Positions 12,795 to 23,518 of a DNA stretch of 64,000 bases are shown in pieces. The DNA comes from Fennellomyces sp. T-0311. Taxonomy: Eukaryota > Mucoromycota > Mucoromycetes > Mucorales > Lichtheimiaceae. Both the position numbers and the translations under genes were made by a program. Location of the stretch: positions 1,116,001 to 1,180,000 of the forward strand of contig JALLLT010000003.1 of assembly GCA_025266875.1 (NCBI GenBank). Reading direction: 5' to 3'. Numbering within the stretch: position 1 is the first letter of the stretch; every line of letters starts with the position of its first letter. A model generated the notes under the pieces. That model was given only the letters and a program-made list of their open reading frames with translations, was not told the DNA's origin and made no database searches.

Positions 12795-13016
12795 GAACAC
12801 AAAAAGATTGCTACGGAAAGGGGATACAGTTTTCCTTCTTTGATTTCTAACAGCTCTTGATACCAGCACGTCTACTCGCATGATTATTGCTGGTCACCGC
12901 AGAACACACGATACCCAAAGCACCACGCCGCTTATCTTTTCGCACGAAGAAAGGTAACTTAACCAGGATCACTTTATGCAAAAAAGAATCTTCTGCTTAT
13001 TTTTCTTGGCAGCATT

Positions 13017-16015
13017 ATGAATTTCAAGTCAAATGGCAATACTGTTACGAGTTATGACGCGTTCACAGGTGGCATGATAAGCAGCAGCAACGTACCAACT
13101 ATCCCAGCATCGTCAAATCCGAGTTTCGATTACGTGTCATCGTTCCATAACTTTGTGCCGCAACCACCAGGACCTTTGGCACTTACATCTCATCATCAAC
13201 AGCAGCAACGACAACCACAGCATCATCAGCAACAGCAGCAAGACGCTTCAACGTTAGCTCGAACTTATGTAGCACCAATGACCAGCGGGTCAACGATTGC
13301 AACAACTTCATCCACCGATTATTTCAAGCCACCGGCAGATATTAACAACCAGGTCGATAAAGATGAAGTTATCGTTGATGAGCACCATCAGTGTCCTAGG
13401 GGATGGAATGAAGGACGACCGGGACAAGATCCGATAATCAATATGGTGATGATGGGAGGCGGCGGTAGCAGAAGTAACAGCAGTGGCAGCGGAGGCTATC
13501 CCGATGACAGCCTTGTAACACCTTGCACATACTATTCCCCTTCATCGGCCATTCAGTCCAGCCCGTCTTCAGATTTCTCACCGCCCCCCAACCTGTTTAT
13601 GGGCTCCAACAGCACTGTTGCTCCGTTTGGACGTCCACAGTACATCAAGCGCCGCCGTTCATCTGCTTTGGCGATCACGCCCGTGCATGATGCTATTGTT
13701 GATACTCCTCGGCATCAGCTGCAACATGAGCCGGTGGCTGCTACTGCTGCATACCAGCCATCCGCTGTCATGCCCGGTAATTACTATTCGCCAATTCCTT
13801 CACAACCATCTTTGGGCATACAGCCGCAGCATCAGCAGCAGCACTACGTAGCAACATCAGGTTCTACAAGCACCATGGTAACACCAACATCATCTGCCAC
13901 GGGGACACCGTCACCTTGCTCCTTTCCGGGATCTGCATCTTCATCCTCCTCAGCCGGTCAACCGATGATAGATCAGCGAAATGCGAGCATGTACGTTTTT
14001 TGTTTTTTTTTTTCAAACTCTTTTCGGAAAGGGGCATTGATGAGGAGAACGATGGGGAGCCAGGGGTAAAAAAAATGTGAGACAACAAGGAATTGCTTTG
14101 CTCCGGAGCAAGGAGGGGGAGAGGAGGGGAAACGACAGCAAAGAGTCGAAGGCCGACAATGAAGAGAACTGCAGATGGTTACACAGGAGCATCAAGTGTT
14201 GCACAAGTCGTGTTTACTTTTACGTCGGATGCGAGTGGCAAAAAAAATAAGGAGCTGACTTTGACTTATACTTATTAGGCCATTGTTACGGTTCAATATC
14301 ATCCTACAAGGTAGTAAAAAATATATTTGATATGGAACCCCCTTCACCTTACCAGTTTTGTAATAATTTTGACAATTATATAGCATCAACAGCCGCCACG
14401 CAGATCAGTGAGGGTGCTCCCACGACCTACCTTAATCGAGGCCAAGCCTATGCTATCCATCTGCAAGATACATACGAGCACGACACCAACATCACGAGTA
14501 CATTTATTATTATGTTTCACGAACCATCTCATCGTAAAGTGGCACTTAATTATTGGAAGTTCTGGCTTGGGCAACAAAAGAATCCTCCTGAAGCTCGTGC
14601 AGTGACCCTTGGTACGTTTATCGGATCAATCCATATTTGCAAAAGAAAAAAAGTTACTTAAACAACTATCACTTTAGATCAAGACCAATCCGTGGGAATT
14701 CATAATGTTCGTTTTCCAAGTTTTGATCGTATCACTTTTGACTGGAATGGTCGTTACGGTGCCAAGATTTTTATTCGCTTTAATTGCTTGTCCACCGACT
14801 TTTCCCGCATTAAAGGTGTTAAGGGGATCCCCCTTCGGGCACAAATGGAGACCAAAACAGTAGTGGCCTCGTCAGCACCACAAGTGTTGACTAGTACTCT
14901 GCAATCGTCTGAAAACAGCAATGAATATATTGAACAATGCTATTGTAAGATTAAGCTTTTCAGGGACAAGGTAAATGCGCAAGAGTAAAGGTTAAATCAT
15001 CTAAAATTTAACTTTGCTTACCATTGCTCAGGGCGCAGAGCGCAAAAACAAAGACGACGCCAAGCAGATTGGCAAGCACTTGGAAAGAGTCTATGGTATT
15101 TTCCGTAACACTAAGCATGGCTACAAAGTAGTATTAAGTTTCTTTATATAGCTGAAGGAAATCCTCGTCAACATCCTTTCTGGCTCATGTACAACCAGCC
15201 CAAGCCATACAGTGTGTTTAGCGAAATTCCCACCACGCCTCAAGCGACGGATGCGTTATTTGCAGCAGCAGAGGAACAGCCTAGCCAAATTCCTATCTTT
15301 TCCCAAGTCGAAATCTCGACCAATGATCACAGTAATTTATCGTCGTCCCCGGAAGGACAGTTTGCAACATTGAACCAGCCATACGCTGAGCAACAAAGCA
15401 CGCACCAGATTCAGCATAAGCGATCATTTTCCGAGGTGGACGATCAGTCTACGAGAATCTTTGATCTATCAGCAGCTGTACCAGTGTCGTCACTTACAAT
15501 TTCCGAGAATCCCACTCATATTTCCACTACTCCTACTACGAATACAGGTAATTCAAGAATATGCACGATAATCCAATGCAGCAAACATTGACGGAGATTT
15601 TTTCATAGGTATTTCTCTATACGTTAATGTCAAGACAACCCAGCACCAACGTTTCCATTCACCACCGTCGCCAACATCTACATCGAGATCTCGTGGCGAC
15701 AAGAAAAAACTCCAACATATTATTTTGGAGCATGCAGCTGTGCAAGAGCTGATTGCCAAGCTTTGTCCAGTACTGTCACTTCACTATAGTCAAGTGTCAG
15801 AAGTACTATGGCGTCAACCGAAAAGCATTGTTTACGATAACCATCGCAATCAAGCAGCAAGTAAAACCGCATTGACAAGAAATACCAACGGGGATAGTGC
15901 TCTCATTCGTGTTGATGATAAGGTGCTCGCTACTAGCTTTGCTAACGATACAGTGATTGGTGTGGAGTGGGAGATAAAGTCGGACGGTACTGTACGTCTT
16001 TTGCTTCAGCAATAG
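13017..16015 (+). CDS. CP2/Grainyhead-family transcription factor
   Basis: Nine exons (13017-13990, 14032-14065, 14113-14177, 14279-14310, 14384-14611, 14678-14970, 15032-15095, 15152-15547, 15609-16015) sum to 830 aa with all phases matching. Residues 1 to about 340 are disordered, with Gln/His runs and Ser/Thr/Pro. The CP2 DNA-binding domain begins near residue 359 (PLLRFNIILQA) and runs through TYLNRGQAYAIHL, VALNYWKFWLGQQ, ITFDWNGRYGAKIFIRFNC, LSTDFSRIKGVKGIPL and IKLFRDKGAERKNKDDAKQ. The C-terminus (ISLYVNVKTTQHQRF onward) matches the family's dimerisation region. Grainyhead/CP2 proteins are nuclear regulators; the fungal members known are linked to cell-wall/septation genes. The small exons 2 and 3 are the least certain part, but frame and flanking conserved sequence agree. 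Confidence 0.88.
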
Positions 16016-16904
16016 CAAGCTTCATTTACTATGCCCCCTGCTCTTCGTCATTTCTTTTCTCTCTGTTATTTATGTTTTCTTTAATTTATCGCTGTTTGTA
16101 TGTATGCCTTTTTATTTGTTTTTTTTTTCCTCATTCACTCACCCACTTCTCTCTTTTTACACTCATATTTGTTGTTGCCTTGCGCTGCATGTTGTTGTAT
16201 ATGAAAAACTTGGTTAATATTTTGGTCTCTCACACAATTTATCCTTTGACTTCCCGCGTTTCTCACGGTGTGTATCGGTTGATTTTCAGATCGGGCTGTG
16301 GGGTTAAAGCACATCATCTGGTGATCCCGTCAGCAGAGCCCTTATGGGGCAGTGAACGCGAAAGAAACAATGACGGGATGTTTTTGGCCGCCATGGGATT
16401 CATCGTGCTACGCTAGCTTGTGTGTGTGCTGTTACTCAGGATTTGTTTCCCAATCACACCCCATAGTTTTACTGTTAGCCTATCAATCATATGTAAGATA
16501 AAGATGAAACTGACAGGCGCCAGCGATAGCGCAGAAAAATGTAGGGGTTGTCCCGGTCCGAAACGTCAAAACATACAAGAAACTCTGGGCATTTGTATCA
16601 AAAGTGATAATCATATGCAAGTGGGGTTGCGTCAAAGTAAAATGTGGGGCATTAAATAGAGAAGCTGATCTTAAAGGAACAATTGTCCATATTGTAACTC
16701 AGTACAGGTCACGTATACCTGTTCAAAGTAGGTTTGATCGGTTTCCTGGTTTATCCATGTGAAAAATGTCTGGGGAAGAGAGGCTTTACCATCGCTAAAA
16801 AAATGCGATCATAGATGCGTTCCTTGTGTCACACTTCAGAAAAAAACCGCTATATAAGCTCCCATGAAAGTTTCACCCGACTTGTTCTTTCAGTATCCCG
16901 CGCA
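16016..16904. other. Intergenic, no gene seen
   Basis: T-rich 3' region of the CP2 gene followed by the P450 promoter. A 149-codon frame at 15967-16416 overlaps the CP2 stop and is low in complexity; not supported. Confidence 0.5.
16851..16858 (+). promoter_or_regulatory. Probable TATA box of the P450 gene
   Basis: TATATAAG lies 54 bp upstream of the P450 start codon, a spacing compatible with a short leader. Confidence 0.5.
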
Positions 16905-18951
16905 ATGGCATTGAGTCTCTCTTCTATTACAGATTTCCCTTTTTCCCAGTATTGGGGTCGAGGCATGCTTGCTGGCCTTGTTGGCCTAGGTCTCGTCTAC
17001 CGTGACAGGGCAGTTGGTGATGAAAAGAGACACGATATTCCCCAAGAACCAGGCTGGCCCATCCTTGGTAATATCCCGGAGATTCTCAAATGGGTTCCCT
17101 ATGGTCATGATTTCAGTACTGAAGTATTTACTCGAATGGATACTTTGACTGCGTAAATATACTCTACAAATCCATTTTAAACTGATAAATATGTACTGGT
17201 GCTAATTTGGTATTGATTAGTAAGATGAGCGTTTGCGTTGTTCCTGGATATATCACCACTATTGATCCACGAAATGTTGAACACATCTTAAAAAGTGCTT
17301 ATCTACGCATATATATTTTTCTAAAGAAAAAGAAACTAATCCGGATTTCACATAGACAACTTTGAGAACTATATCAAAGGGCCTGAATTTCACACCGCCC
17401 TGGGAGATCTCTTTGGCAACGGGATTTTCAATGCCAACGGTGAAGAATGGAAGTACCAGCGCAAAACAGCCAGCCTTGTGTTTAATGTCAAGAACTTCCG
17501 AGATCATTTCACCGAGTAAGTGTTATTTTCAAGTATAGCCAAGGAAGTCTTAACTTATAATGGACATTTTCATTAGTGTGTTCGTACAAGAATTGGGACA
17601 TATGTCTAATCATATTCTTGACAAGGCTGCAGCAGAATGTCAAGTGATTGACTTCCATGACCTCATGTACCGATTCACTTTGGATTCTTTCGTTCTGTAA
17701 GTAAAAAAAAAGAACACTATTCACCAACGAAAAGCTAGACACTAATTACTTTTTTTTTCAGTCTTGGCTTTGGTGTTAATCTCAACGCAATGACACACAA
17801 AGGAAAGGTGCCATTTGCTGAATCATTTGACATTGCCCAAAAAAACTCTTTCTTGCGATTTGTCAACCCTCTTTATCCATTCTCGGAAACTGTCATGAAG
17901 CTTCTTTATCCTTCAAGTCTTTCGATGAACGAACATCTCAAGGTCGTTGATACTTTTGCGCGAGAAGTTACTGAGAAGCGCCGTACCGAACTGAACAGTG
18001 GTATGGAGTTCCGGGACCTCTTGTCTCGTTTCATGAACGCTAAAAACAATAACGGCGAACTTTTGAATAATGACGAGGTAAAGTTGGCAAGAAAAGCTTG
18101 TCAAAACTTGTCATACAGCACTAATTAATTTTCCGCGGATAGCTCCGAGACATCGTACTCAACTTCATCATCGCAGGCCGAGATACTACTGCCCAAGCTT
18201 TATCATGGACATGTTATATGCTTTTAACTCATCCACGAATCGAGCGAATCCTTCACAAAGAAATCGAAGAGAACATCACTGATGAGCTTTTGCAAGATTC
18301 GCCTGCTCTGTTTGAAGCCATCAAGGAGATGAAGTACACACACGCAGTGTGAGTTTGATATCATAATGTTGATACGCAGCTTATATTTATTGAATTTTCG
18401 CATGTAGGTTCTTCGAAGTTTTACGATTATACCCATCGGTACCTCTGAATATGAAATATGCTCTTAACGACGATGTATGGCCCGACGGCACCCATATCCG
18501 TAAGGGTGACTATGTCTTGTGGCATCCATATGCACAGGGTCGCAACGAGAAGGTTTGGGGACCTGACGCGCGCGAATTCAAGCCTGAGCGCTGGATCACA
18601 CCAGATGGCGAATTGCGACGCGAATCCCAAGGTATTATCATACGTCACCTCATGACTATTATTCTAGATATATTAAGCCCGAATGTGTGCTATTAGGTAT
18701 GTGGCCCGCTTTCAACGGAGGTCCACGCGTCTGCTTAGGTAAGACTTCCTTAGTACTTAAGGAAATTGTAATTAACGCGAGAAATAACAATAGGTCAACA
18801 CCTTGCCACGCTTGAGGCACTTGTCGCCATTGCCTACTTGGTGAAGAAGTACAAATTTTCGTTGGTGCCTGGCCAGGAAGTGACATACCAGATTTCATTA
18901 ACACTTCCCATGAAGAATGGCATCAAAGTGACAGTTGAAAAGCGGACATAA
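16905..18951 (+). CDS. Cytochrome P450 monooxygenase
   Basis: Nine exons (16905-17152, 17221-17294, 17356-17515, 17577-17696, 17762-18077, 18143-18348, 18408-18631, 18697-18738, 18794-18951) give 515 aa, a standard microsomal P450 length. An N-terminal hydrophobic anchor precedes the proline-rich EPGWPILGNIPE hinge. The I-helix oxygen-activation motif is AGRDTT (317-322), the K-helix ExxR is EVLR (378-381), PERW follows, and the heme loop is FNGGPRVCLG with ligand Cys462. It should be an ER-bound heme-thiolate oxygenase needing a P450 reductase. The sequence style suggests a fatty-acid/alkane hydroxylase-like (CYP4/CYP52-clan) family or a Mucoromycota-specific family such as CYP509; the substrate is unknown. 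Intron 2 has an unusual GTGCTT donor. Confidence 0.93.
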
Positions 18952-19243
18952 GTTCCACCCTATTAATACTGTCTGTATAACTATCACATGAAGTTGCGTT
19001 ACCCATCTATACATAAGCGCTGCCTGCCTATACAGTAGTTTACATCTATAATTTGTGTATAAAAAAAATCCATATGGCAAATATAACTCTTCTGTATTTT
19101 TTTAATTTCCAACCTTCATGTACGCCTACAAAGACCTGATGCTGCAGCAGCAACATAAGCCCCGATACCCATTTTAGGATAATAACCACCCACTGAAGTT
19201 AATTATTGCTATTTTCTTTTCGCGAAAAAGAGAATCTGGCATC

Positions 19244-19866
19244 ATGGTTCGTACGCTACAAGAGTTGACAACATCTGTGTACATTAATTAACCATTTTTA
19301 TTTGACTATCGTGCTTTCTTAGATTCGGTTTATTTTGGTACAGAATCGTCAGGGCAAAACGAGATTAGCAAAGTGGTATGTCCCGTATGAGGATGATGAA
19401 AAGGTCAAGCTCAAAGGCGAAGTGCATCGGTTAATTGCACCAAGAGACCAGAAGCATCAAAGCAACTTCATTGAGGTATGCCGAATAAAATGAAGCATTG
19501 TTTCACTCTTAGCTCATTTTTCATTTCGTGGCAGTTTCGAAACTACAAGATCGTGTATCGTCGCTATGCAGGTCTTTTCTTTTGCGTATGCGTTGATGCC
19601 AACGATAACGAACTCGCTTATCTCGAGGCAATTCATTTCTTTGTAGAAGTGTTGGATGCCTTCTTTGGCAATGTCTGTGAATTGGATTTGGTCTTTAACT
19701 TCTACAAGGTTGGTGTGGAATAATTTGAACGAAAAATGGGAAGCTGATGGCATGTCTATGTTAGGTCTATGCGATTTTGGATGAAGTGTTTCTGGCAGGC
19801 GAGATCGAAGAGACAAGCAAAAACATTGTGCTTACGCGACTTGATCATCTTGATAAATTAGAATAA
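19244..19866 (+). CDS. APS2: AP-2 adaptor complex subunit sigma
   Basis: Four exons (19244-19246, 19323-19475, 19535-19708, 19765-19866) encode 143 aa, against 142 in animals. The clathrin adaptor small chain is nearly complete: [83 protein letters not shown]. It forms the core of the plasma-membrane AP-2 endocytic complex with alpha, beta and mu chains and contacts dileucine cargo signals. The proposed first exon is just the ATG, joined to the conserved second codon Ile across a 76-nt intron with a GTTCGT donor. The family's sequence starts M-I-R-F, which fits exactly. Sigma-2 rather than sigma-1 is inferred from [14 protein letters not shown] and [15 protein letters not shown]. Confidence 0.93.
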
Positions 19867-20404
19867 GTTACATAATATACCCTTCAACAGCCTAATCGTC
19901 AACTTTCTCCTCCTATCGTGTATATAAATGCCATTTCTAACCATATTTACTAAGCACTACCCCTTCTCGTACGTGCAGTCATGGATGTTGTCAATGGTTC
20001 TACAGTTGAATAGGGCGCCTACACAACATATATAATACCGAAAATTGTTGTCGATCGATTTCTTGCGAGTCTCTTTTACTTAAAATGATATATGCTACGG
20101 GTATTCGTAAAACAAAGAAACTGTGATATTGAACTGTCGAGGTAAAATAATCATGACGCGGGAGCTACTATTATATAATAAATAGGAGGTGCATTAGCAA
20201 TAATTATGGTATTATACGCTCCCACAATAACGATCATTGTTGAATGAAGTTTTCATGAGCGATACTGCCAAATTCTGCGACAAAAGTGCTAGGAATAGGC
20301 TTATAGGATATTGTATCTCGTCGAGGCAGCCTTGATAACCGACTTTGGAACACCGCATATACGAGCGAATCCGGCCGCAAGCAATCAATCCTTCCTTTTT
20401 CATC
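19867..20404. other. Intergenic, 3' end of APS2 and RPS6 promoter
   Basis: No gene seen. This should carry the strong promoter of the ribosomal-protein gene; no clear TATA box is visible. Confidence 0.45.
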
Positions 20405-21384
20405 ATGAAGGTAGAATATCTGGCCACGGATCAGCATCATCGTTGGATCAAGGATAAAGCGAACGAACAGATGGATGACGGATGGATGGATGAACGATAA
20501 ATACGAAACGATACTTTTTTACGCGACTTCTTGAATCCAACATGATGCGATCCAGCCGTTCACCGAAAATTAAAAAAAAGACCAGCATCTAACGTTCTTT
20601 TTGTTGAATTTAGCTGAACATTGCCAACCCAGCCACTGGCTGTCAGAAGCTGATTGAAATCGACGATGAGCGTCGTCTGTAAGTGCAGAAGGAAATAATA
20701 TTGGAATAGAAAGGCTGACATTACTGTAGGCGTGGTTTCTACGATAAGCGCATGGCCCAAGAAGTTGCCGGCGATTCCCTCGGTGACGAATTCAAGGGCT
20801 ACGTTTTCCGCATTTCTGGCGGTAATGACAAGCAGGGTTTCCCCATGAAGCAGGGTGTTCTTTTGCCCCACCGTGTCCGCTTGTTGTTGAGCAAGGGCCA
20901 CTCGTGCTACCGTCCTCGCCGCACTGGTGAGCGCAAGCGCAAGTCTGTTCGTGGCTGCATTGTCCAGTCTGACTTGGCTGTCATGAACTTGGTTGTCGTT
21001 AAGCAGGGTGAGCAGGATATTCCCGGCTTGACCGACACCACTGTTCCCAAGCGCCTCGGTCCTAAGCGTGCCAACAACATCCGTAAATTCTTCAACTTGA
21101 GCAAGGAAGACGATGTTCGCCAGTACGTCATCCGTCGCACCATCCAGCCCGCCAACCCCAACAAGAAGCCCTACACCAAGGCTCCCAAGATCCAGCGCCT
21201 GGTCACTCCCGTCACCCTCCGTCGCCAGCGTATCAAGAAGTTGGCCAAGGCTAAGCGTCACGAACGCAGAACCGAGGCTGAGGCTGAGTACAAGCAGCTT
21301 CTTGCCAAGCGCGTAAAGGAAGCCAAGGACCGCAAGATCGAGAGACGCCGCACCTCGTCCATGCAGAAGTCCAGCTCTGCTTAA
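20405..21384 (+). CDS. RPS6: 40S ribosomal protein S6 (eS6)
   Basis: Three exons (20405-20410, 20614-20678, 20730-21384) encode 241 aa (yeast 236, human 249). Family sequence is continuous: [72 protein letters not shown], and the basic tail with [14 protein letters not shown]. The RRRTSS segment near the end is the S6-kinase-type phosphorylation site. The first exon is only ATG AAG, followed by a 203-nt intron, the longest in the well-modelled genes here; early long introns are common in fungal ribosomal-protein genes. Codon use is strongly biased to C-ending codons, as expected for high expression. A long antisense frame (20560-21420) is a by-product of that bias. Confidence 0.96.
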
Positions 21385-21476
21385 AATTGTATTTTGAAAT
21401 AAAGCAATCCCTTTTGGCAATGAATTAGTTCCGCTCTTCCCGATAATCTTTTTCCGTTCGTTCTTTGCCTACTCAA

Positions 21477-22176
21477 ATGTCAGCAGCAGCGGCGGTTTCC
21501 ATAGGAGCCACTCAAACGGCACCCTCCTCCACCGCCTCCAAAACAGAATGTCTCGTTAAGCCCACGCGCTTTCAGTACAAACACTCAGAGTTTGAATACT
21601 CGATCTACGCCCCGTCAACCCGGTTCCTGAGAGAAATGACCACCGTTTTTCCTCATCTCACATTGCGCCAACGCAAGAATCTGCTCATCGTACCTATCTT
21701 TCAGCGGTGCATTCATGACTTGGTCGGCGCTACTCCAGAGATTAACAAAGAGCGAGACGATAAGCTAGAATTGGTAACTTGATCGAAATATTCCAAAACA
21801 AATCGAAAAAGAGATTGACCTATGACTCAGTTCATCGAATGGGGCAAGCGTGTCGTCGACCGGCTGGCATCCGTTGGTATGTGGGCCGATATTACTGATC
21901 CTGCATCCGGCTTTCCAGTAAGTAACCGCGCAGATCACGAATCATGGTTGCTCACAGAGGGTGATTTGGCAGGTATGTAGTCATCCAGGTCCCACGCCAT
22001 ACCCTGACGTGCAGGGTACACAAGCATTGACACATTATGATGTCCAGAATGTGGGGTGCTGTCACATCTTATTGCATCCTTCGTGGAAGAGCCATATTTT
22101 CCCTGCCACATTCTTTACCACAGCACCTTCAGACATCCTGGTCAAGGTCATCAACGAGGTGGTGTCCAAGCAGTGA
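21477..22176 (+). CDS. MMADHC (CblD)-like cobalamin trafficking protein
   Basis: Three exons (21477-21773, 21831-21917, 21973-22176) give 195 aa, shorter than the human protein (296 aa) at the N-terminus. The conserved C-terminal half is recognisable: GMWADITDPASGFP (about 115-128), then YPDVQG, then YDVQNVGCCHILLHPSWKS (about 150-168), and PATFFTTAPSDILVKV. In human MMADHC the equivalents are YWADFIDPSSG, LGCCKVIRHSLWG and the TPDSHIM tail. The animal protein receives processed B12 from MMACHC and routes it to methionine synthase and methylmalonyl-CoA mutase. Presence here implies B12 use in this fungus (inference). The second intron's acceptor is ambiguous: an earlier AG (21957) would add five in-frame residues. 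It lies 92 bp downstream of RPS6 and 183 bp from the convergent DPH7. Confidence 0.8.
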
Positions 22177-22359
22177 TGCCATTTGCCGAAAAGTATAGAA
22201 TAGCAGTATACCTAAAAGTTACAATAGAGCAATGTCCACGTTTTTAATATACATTCGTTGCTAAGCTGGCGTTATTTTCTTGGAAAAGGCAAAGAGAAGC
22301 TTCATTAAGTTTAAAATGCCAAAACGGGAAACCTGAGAGATCGCCGACAATCCATATAT

Positions 22360-23385
22360 TTATTTACATGATCCGTCCCAGAGATGCATGATATGGTCAT
22401 AGAATGAGCATGACGCGACGAGATCGGGATTCTTGAACGACCAGTCAGCGCCGTACGCCATTGACTTGTGGTCCAGAAAGCTTGTGATGATCTCGCTGGT
22501 CTCCGTGTCGATGACAAAGGCTCCAGCATGCATGGATGCGGATAAAAGTCGGTCAGACCGTGTTGGGTGCCACTTGAGACGCCATATCCCGCCTCCTGGC
22601 GTGTACGCTTCTGATAATGGTGTGCGCATATTCCGCGTATCCCAGAGATGAATGTGCTCGTCATAGCTACCGGTTGCTAGGATATGTTCCTTGTGTGGAG
22701 ACGACTGGATTGCCGTTACCCCCATCATATACTGGCGCCTATTCGTGCTCGTGCACTGGTATGTGCGCGTATCCCATACTTTGAGCGTGGCATCGTCAGC
22801 ACCCGAGTACAAAGTATGTGTATCCCAATAATTGAATCCAACAATCCATGCTTCCAGGTCGTGCGCGTACCACTGGCTCTCCACAATCCACTCTGATTCA
22901 CTGGGCCGGATAAGAGATAGGTGGCCGTTGGAATGGGAAGTCGCAATCAATGGATCGATGGTACGGTTTACGCGGTTGGCCCAGTCGAGGGACAGACACA
23001 GGACACTGTCGTCTTCTGTCACTTGAATGTGGGCATACGGGTCGAATTGTTGATCGCGCAGTGCATACAGCTGAAGTCCACCAATGGAGTCGGCGACACC
23101 AAGCACTTGTTGATCTTTGACAGGGGCATGGCTCCATTTCATGTCGAGGATGGCAGGCGTCTCAATGATCTGCTGTTGCTGCAATGGCGCGGCTGCAACG
23201 GGGTCTACTTTGTACAGGTGCAGCTTGCCCTTGCGAACCTGGGTATCGTTGGCCTGCCGTTCGTCGGTTAGCTGGTAGGTTCCGCATGCGAGCAGGTGGG
23301 CATTGTCTGGAAAGGGGCAAAACTCAGTGGAGTCTGCGCTGTAGAGGGTGTCAACGGACGCGATGGAAAGTGCGTGGTCTGACAT
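22360..23385 (-). CDS. DPH7: Diphthine methyltransferase DPH7 (WD40 protein)
   Basis: A single exon of 341 aa from MSDHALSIASVDTLYSAD; an upstream in-frame ATG at 23493 would add a UTR-like stretch and is less likely. Several WD40 blades are visible, ending in LKVWDTR, EHIHLWDTRNM and IMHLWDG. The family-diagnostic stretches are HTLYSGADDATLKVWDTR, TGSYDEHIHLWDTRNM, GGGIWRLKWHP and CSFYDHIMHLW, as in DPH7/WDR85 and yeast Rrt2. The protein demethylates the diphthine methyl ester intermediate before the amidation step in diphthamide formation on elongation factor 2, in the cytosol. Being intronless is unusual in this window. Confidence 0.9.
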   Translation of the reverse strand: MSDHALSIASVDTLYSADSTEFCPFPDNAHLLACGTYQLTDERQANDTQVRKGKLHLYKVDPVAAAPLQQQQIIETPAILDMKWSHAPVKDQQVLGVADSIGGLQLYALRDQQFDPYAHIQVTEDDSVLCLSLDWANRVNRTIDPLIATSHSNGHLSLIRPSESEWIVESQWYAHDLEAWIVGFNYWDTHTLYSGADDATLKVWDTRTYQCTSTNRRQYMMGVTAIQSSPHKEHILATGSYDEHIHLWDTRNMRTPLSEAYTPGGGIWRLKWHPTRSDRLLSASMHAGAFVIDTETSEIITSFLDHKSMAYGADWSFKNPDLVASCSFYDHIMHLWDGSCK

Positions 23386-23518
23386 TACGAAAGTTTTTTC
23401 CACGGTCCCAAAAAGGCTCCAACTTAAATGATCGGATATTGCAAAGAACAAACTTTGTTGGAAAACAGGAAAAACAGAGGAGGGGGAGAGCATCTAAACA
23501 GTCTTTTTTATATATATC

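Larger units (their letters stand above)
8525..13016. other. Long AT-rich intergenic region
   Basis: About 4.5 kb without a supported gene. It holds a (TA)n run near 9182-9196, a palindromic segment at 10475-10514, and a strongly pyrimidine-rich stretch from about 12430 to 12610. The last few hundred bases carry the promoter of the CP2 gene. Frames at 11382-11801 and 11762-12145 overlap each other and show no recognisable domain. Confidence 0.5.

Noticed and set aside
20560..21420. 286-codon open frame antisense to RPS6
   Set aside because: Same codon-bias effect in a highly expressed ribosomal-protein gene.
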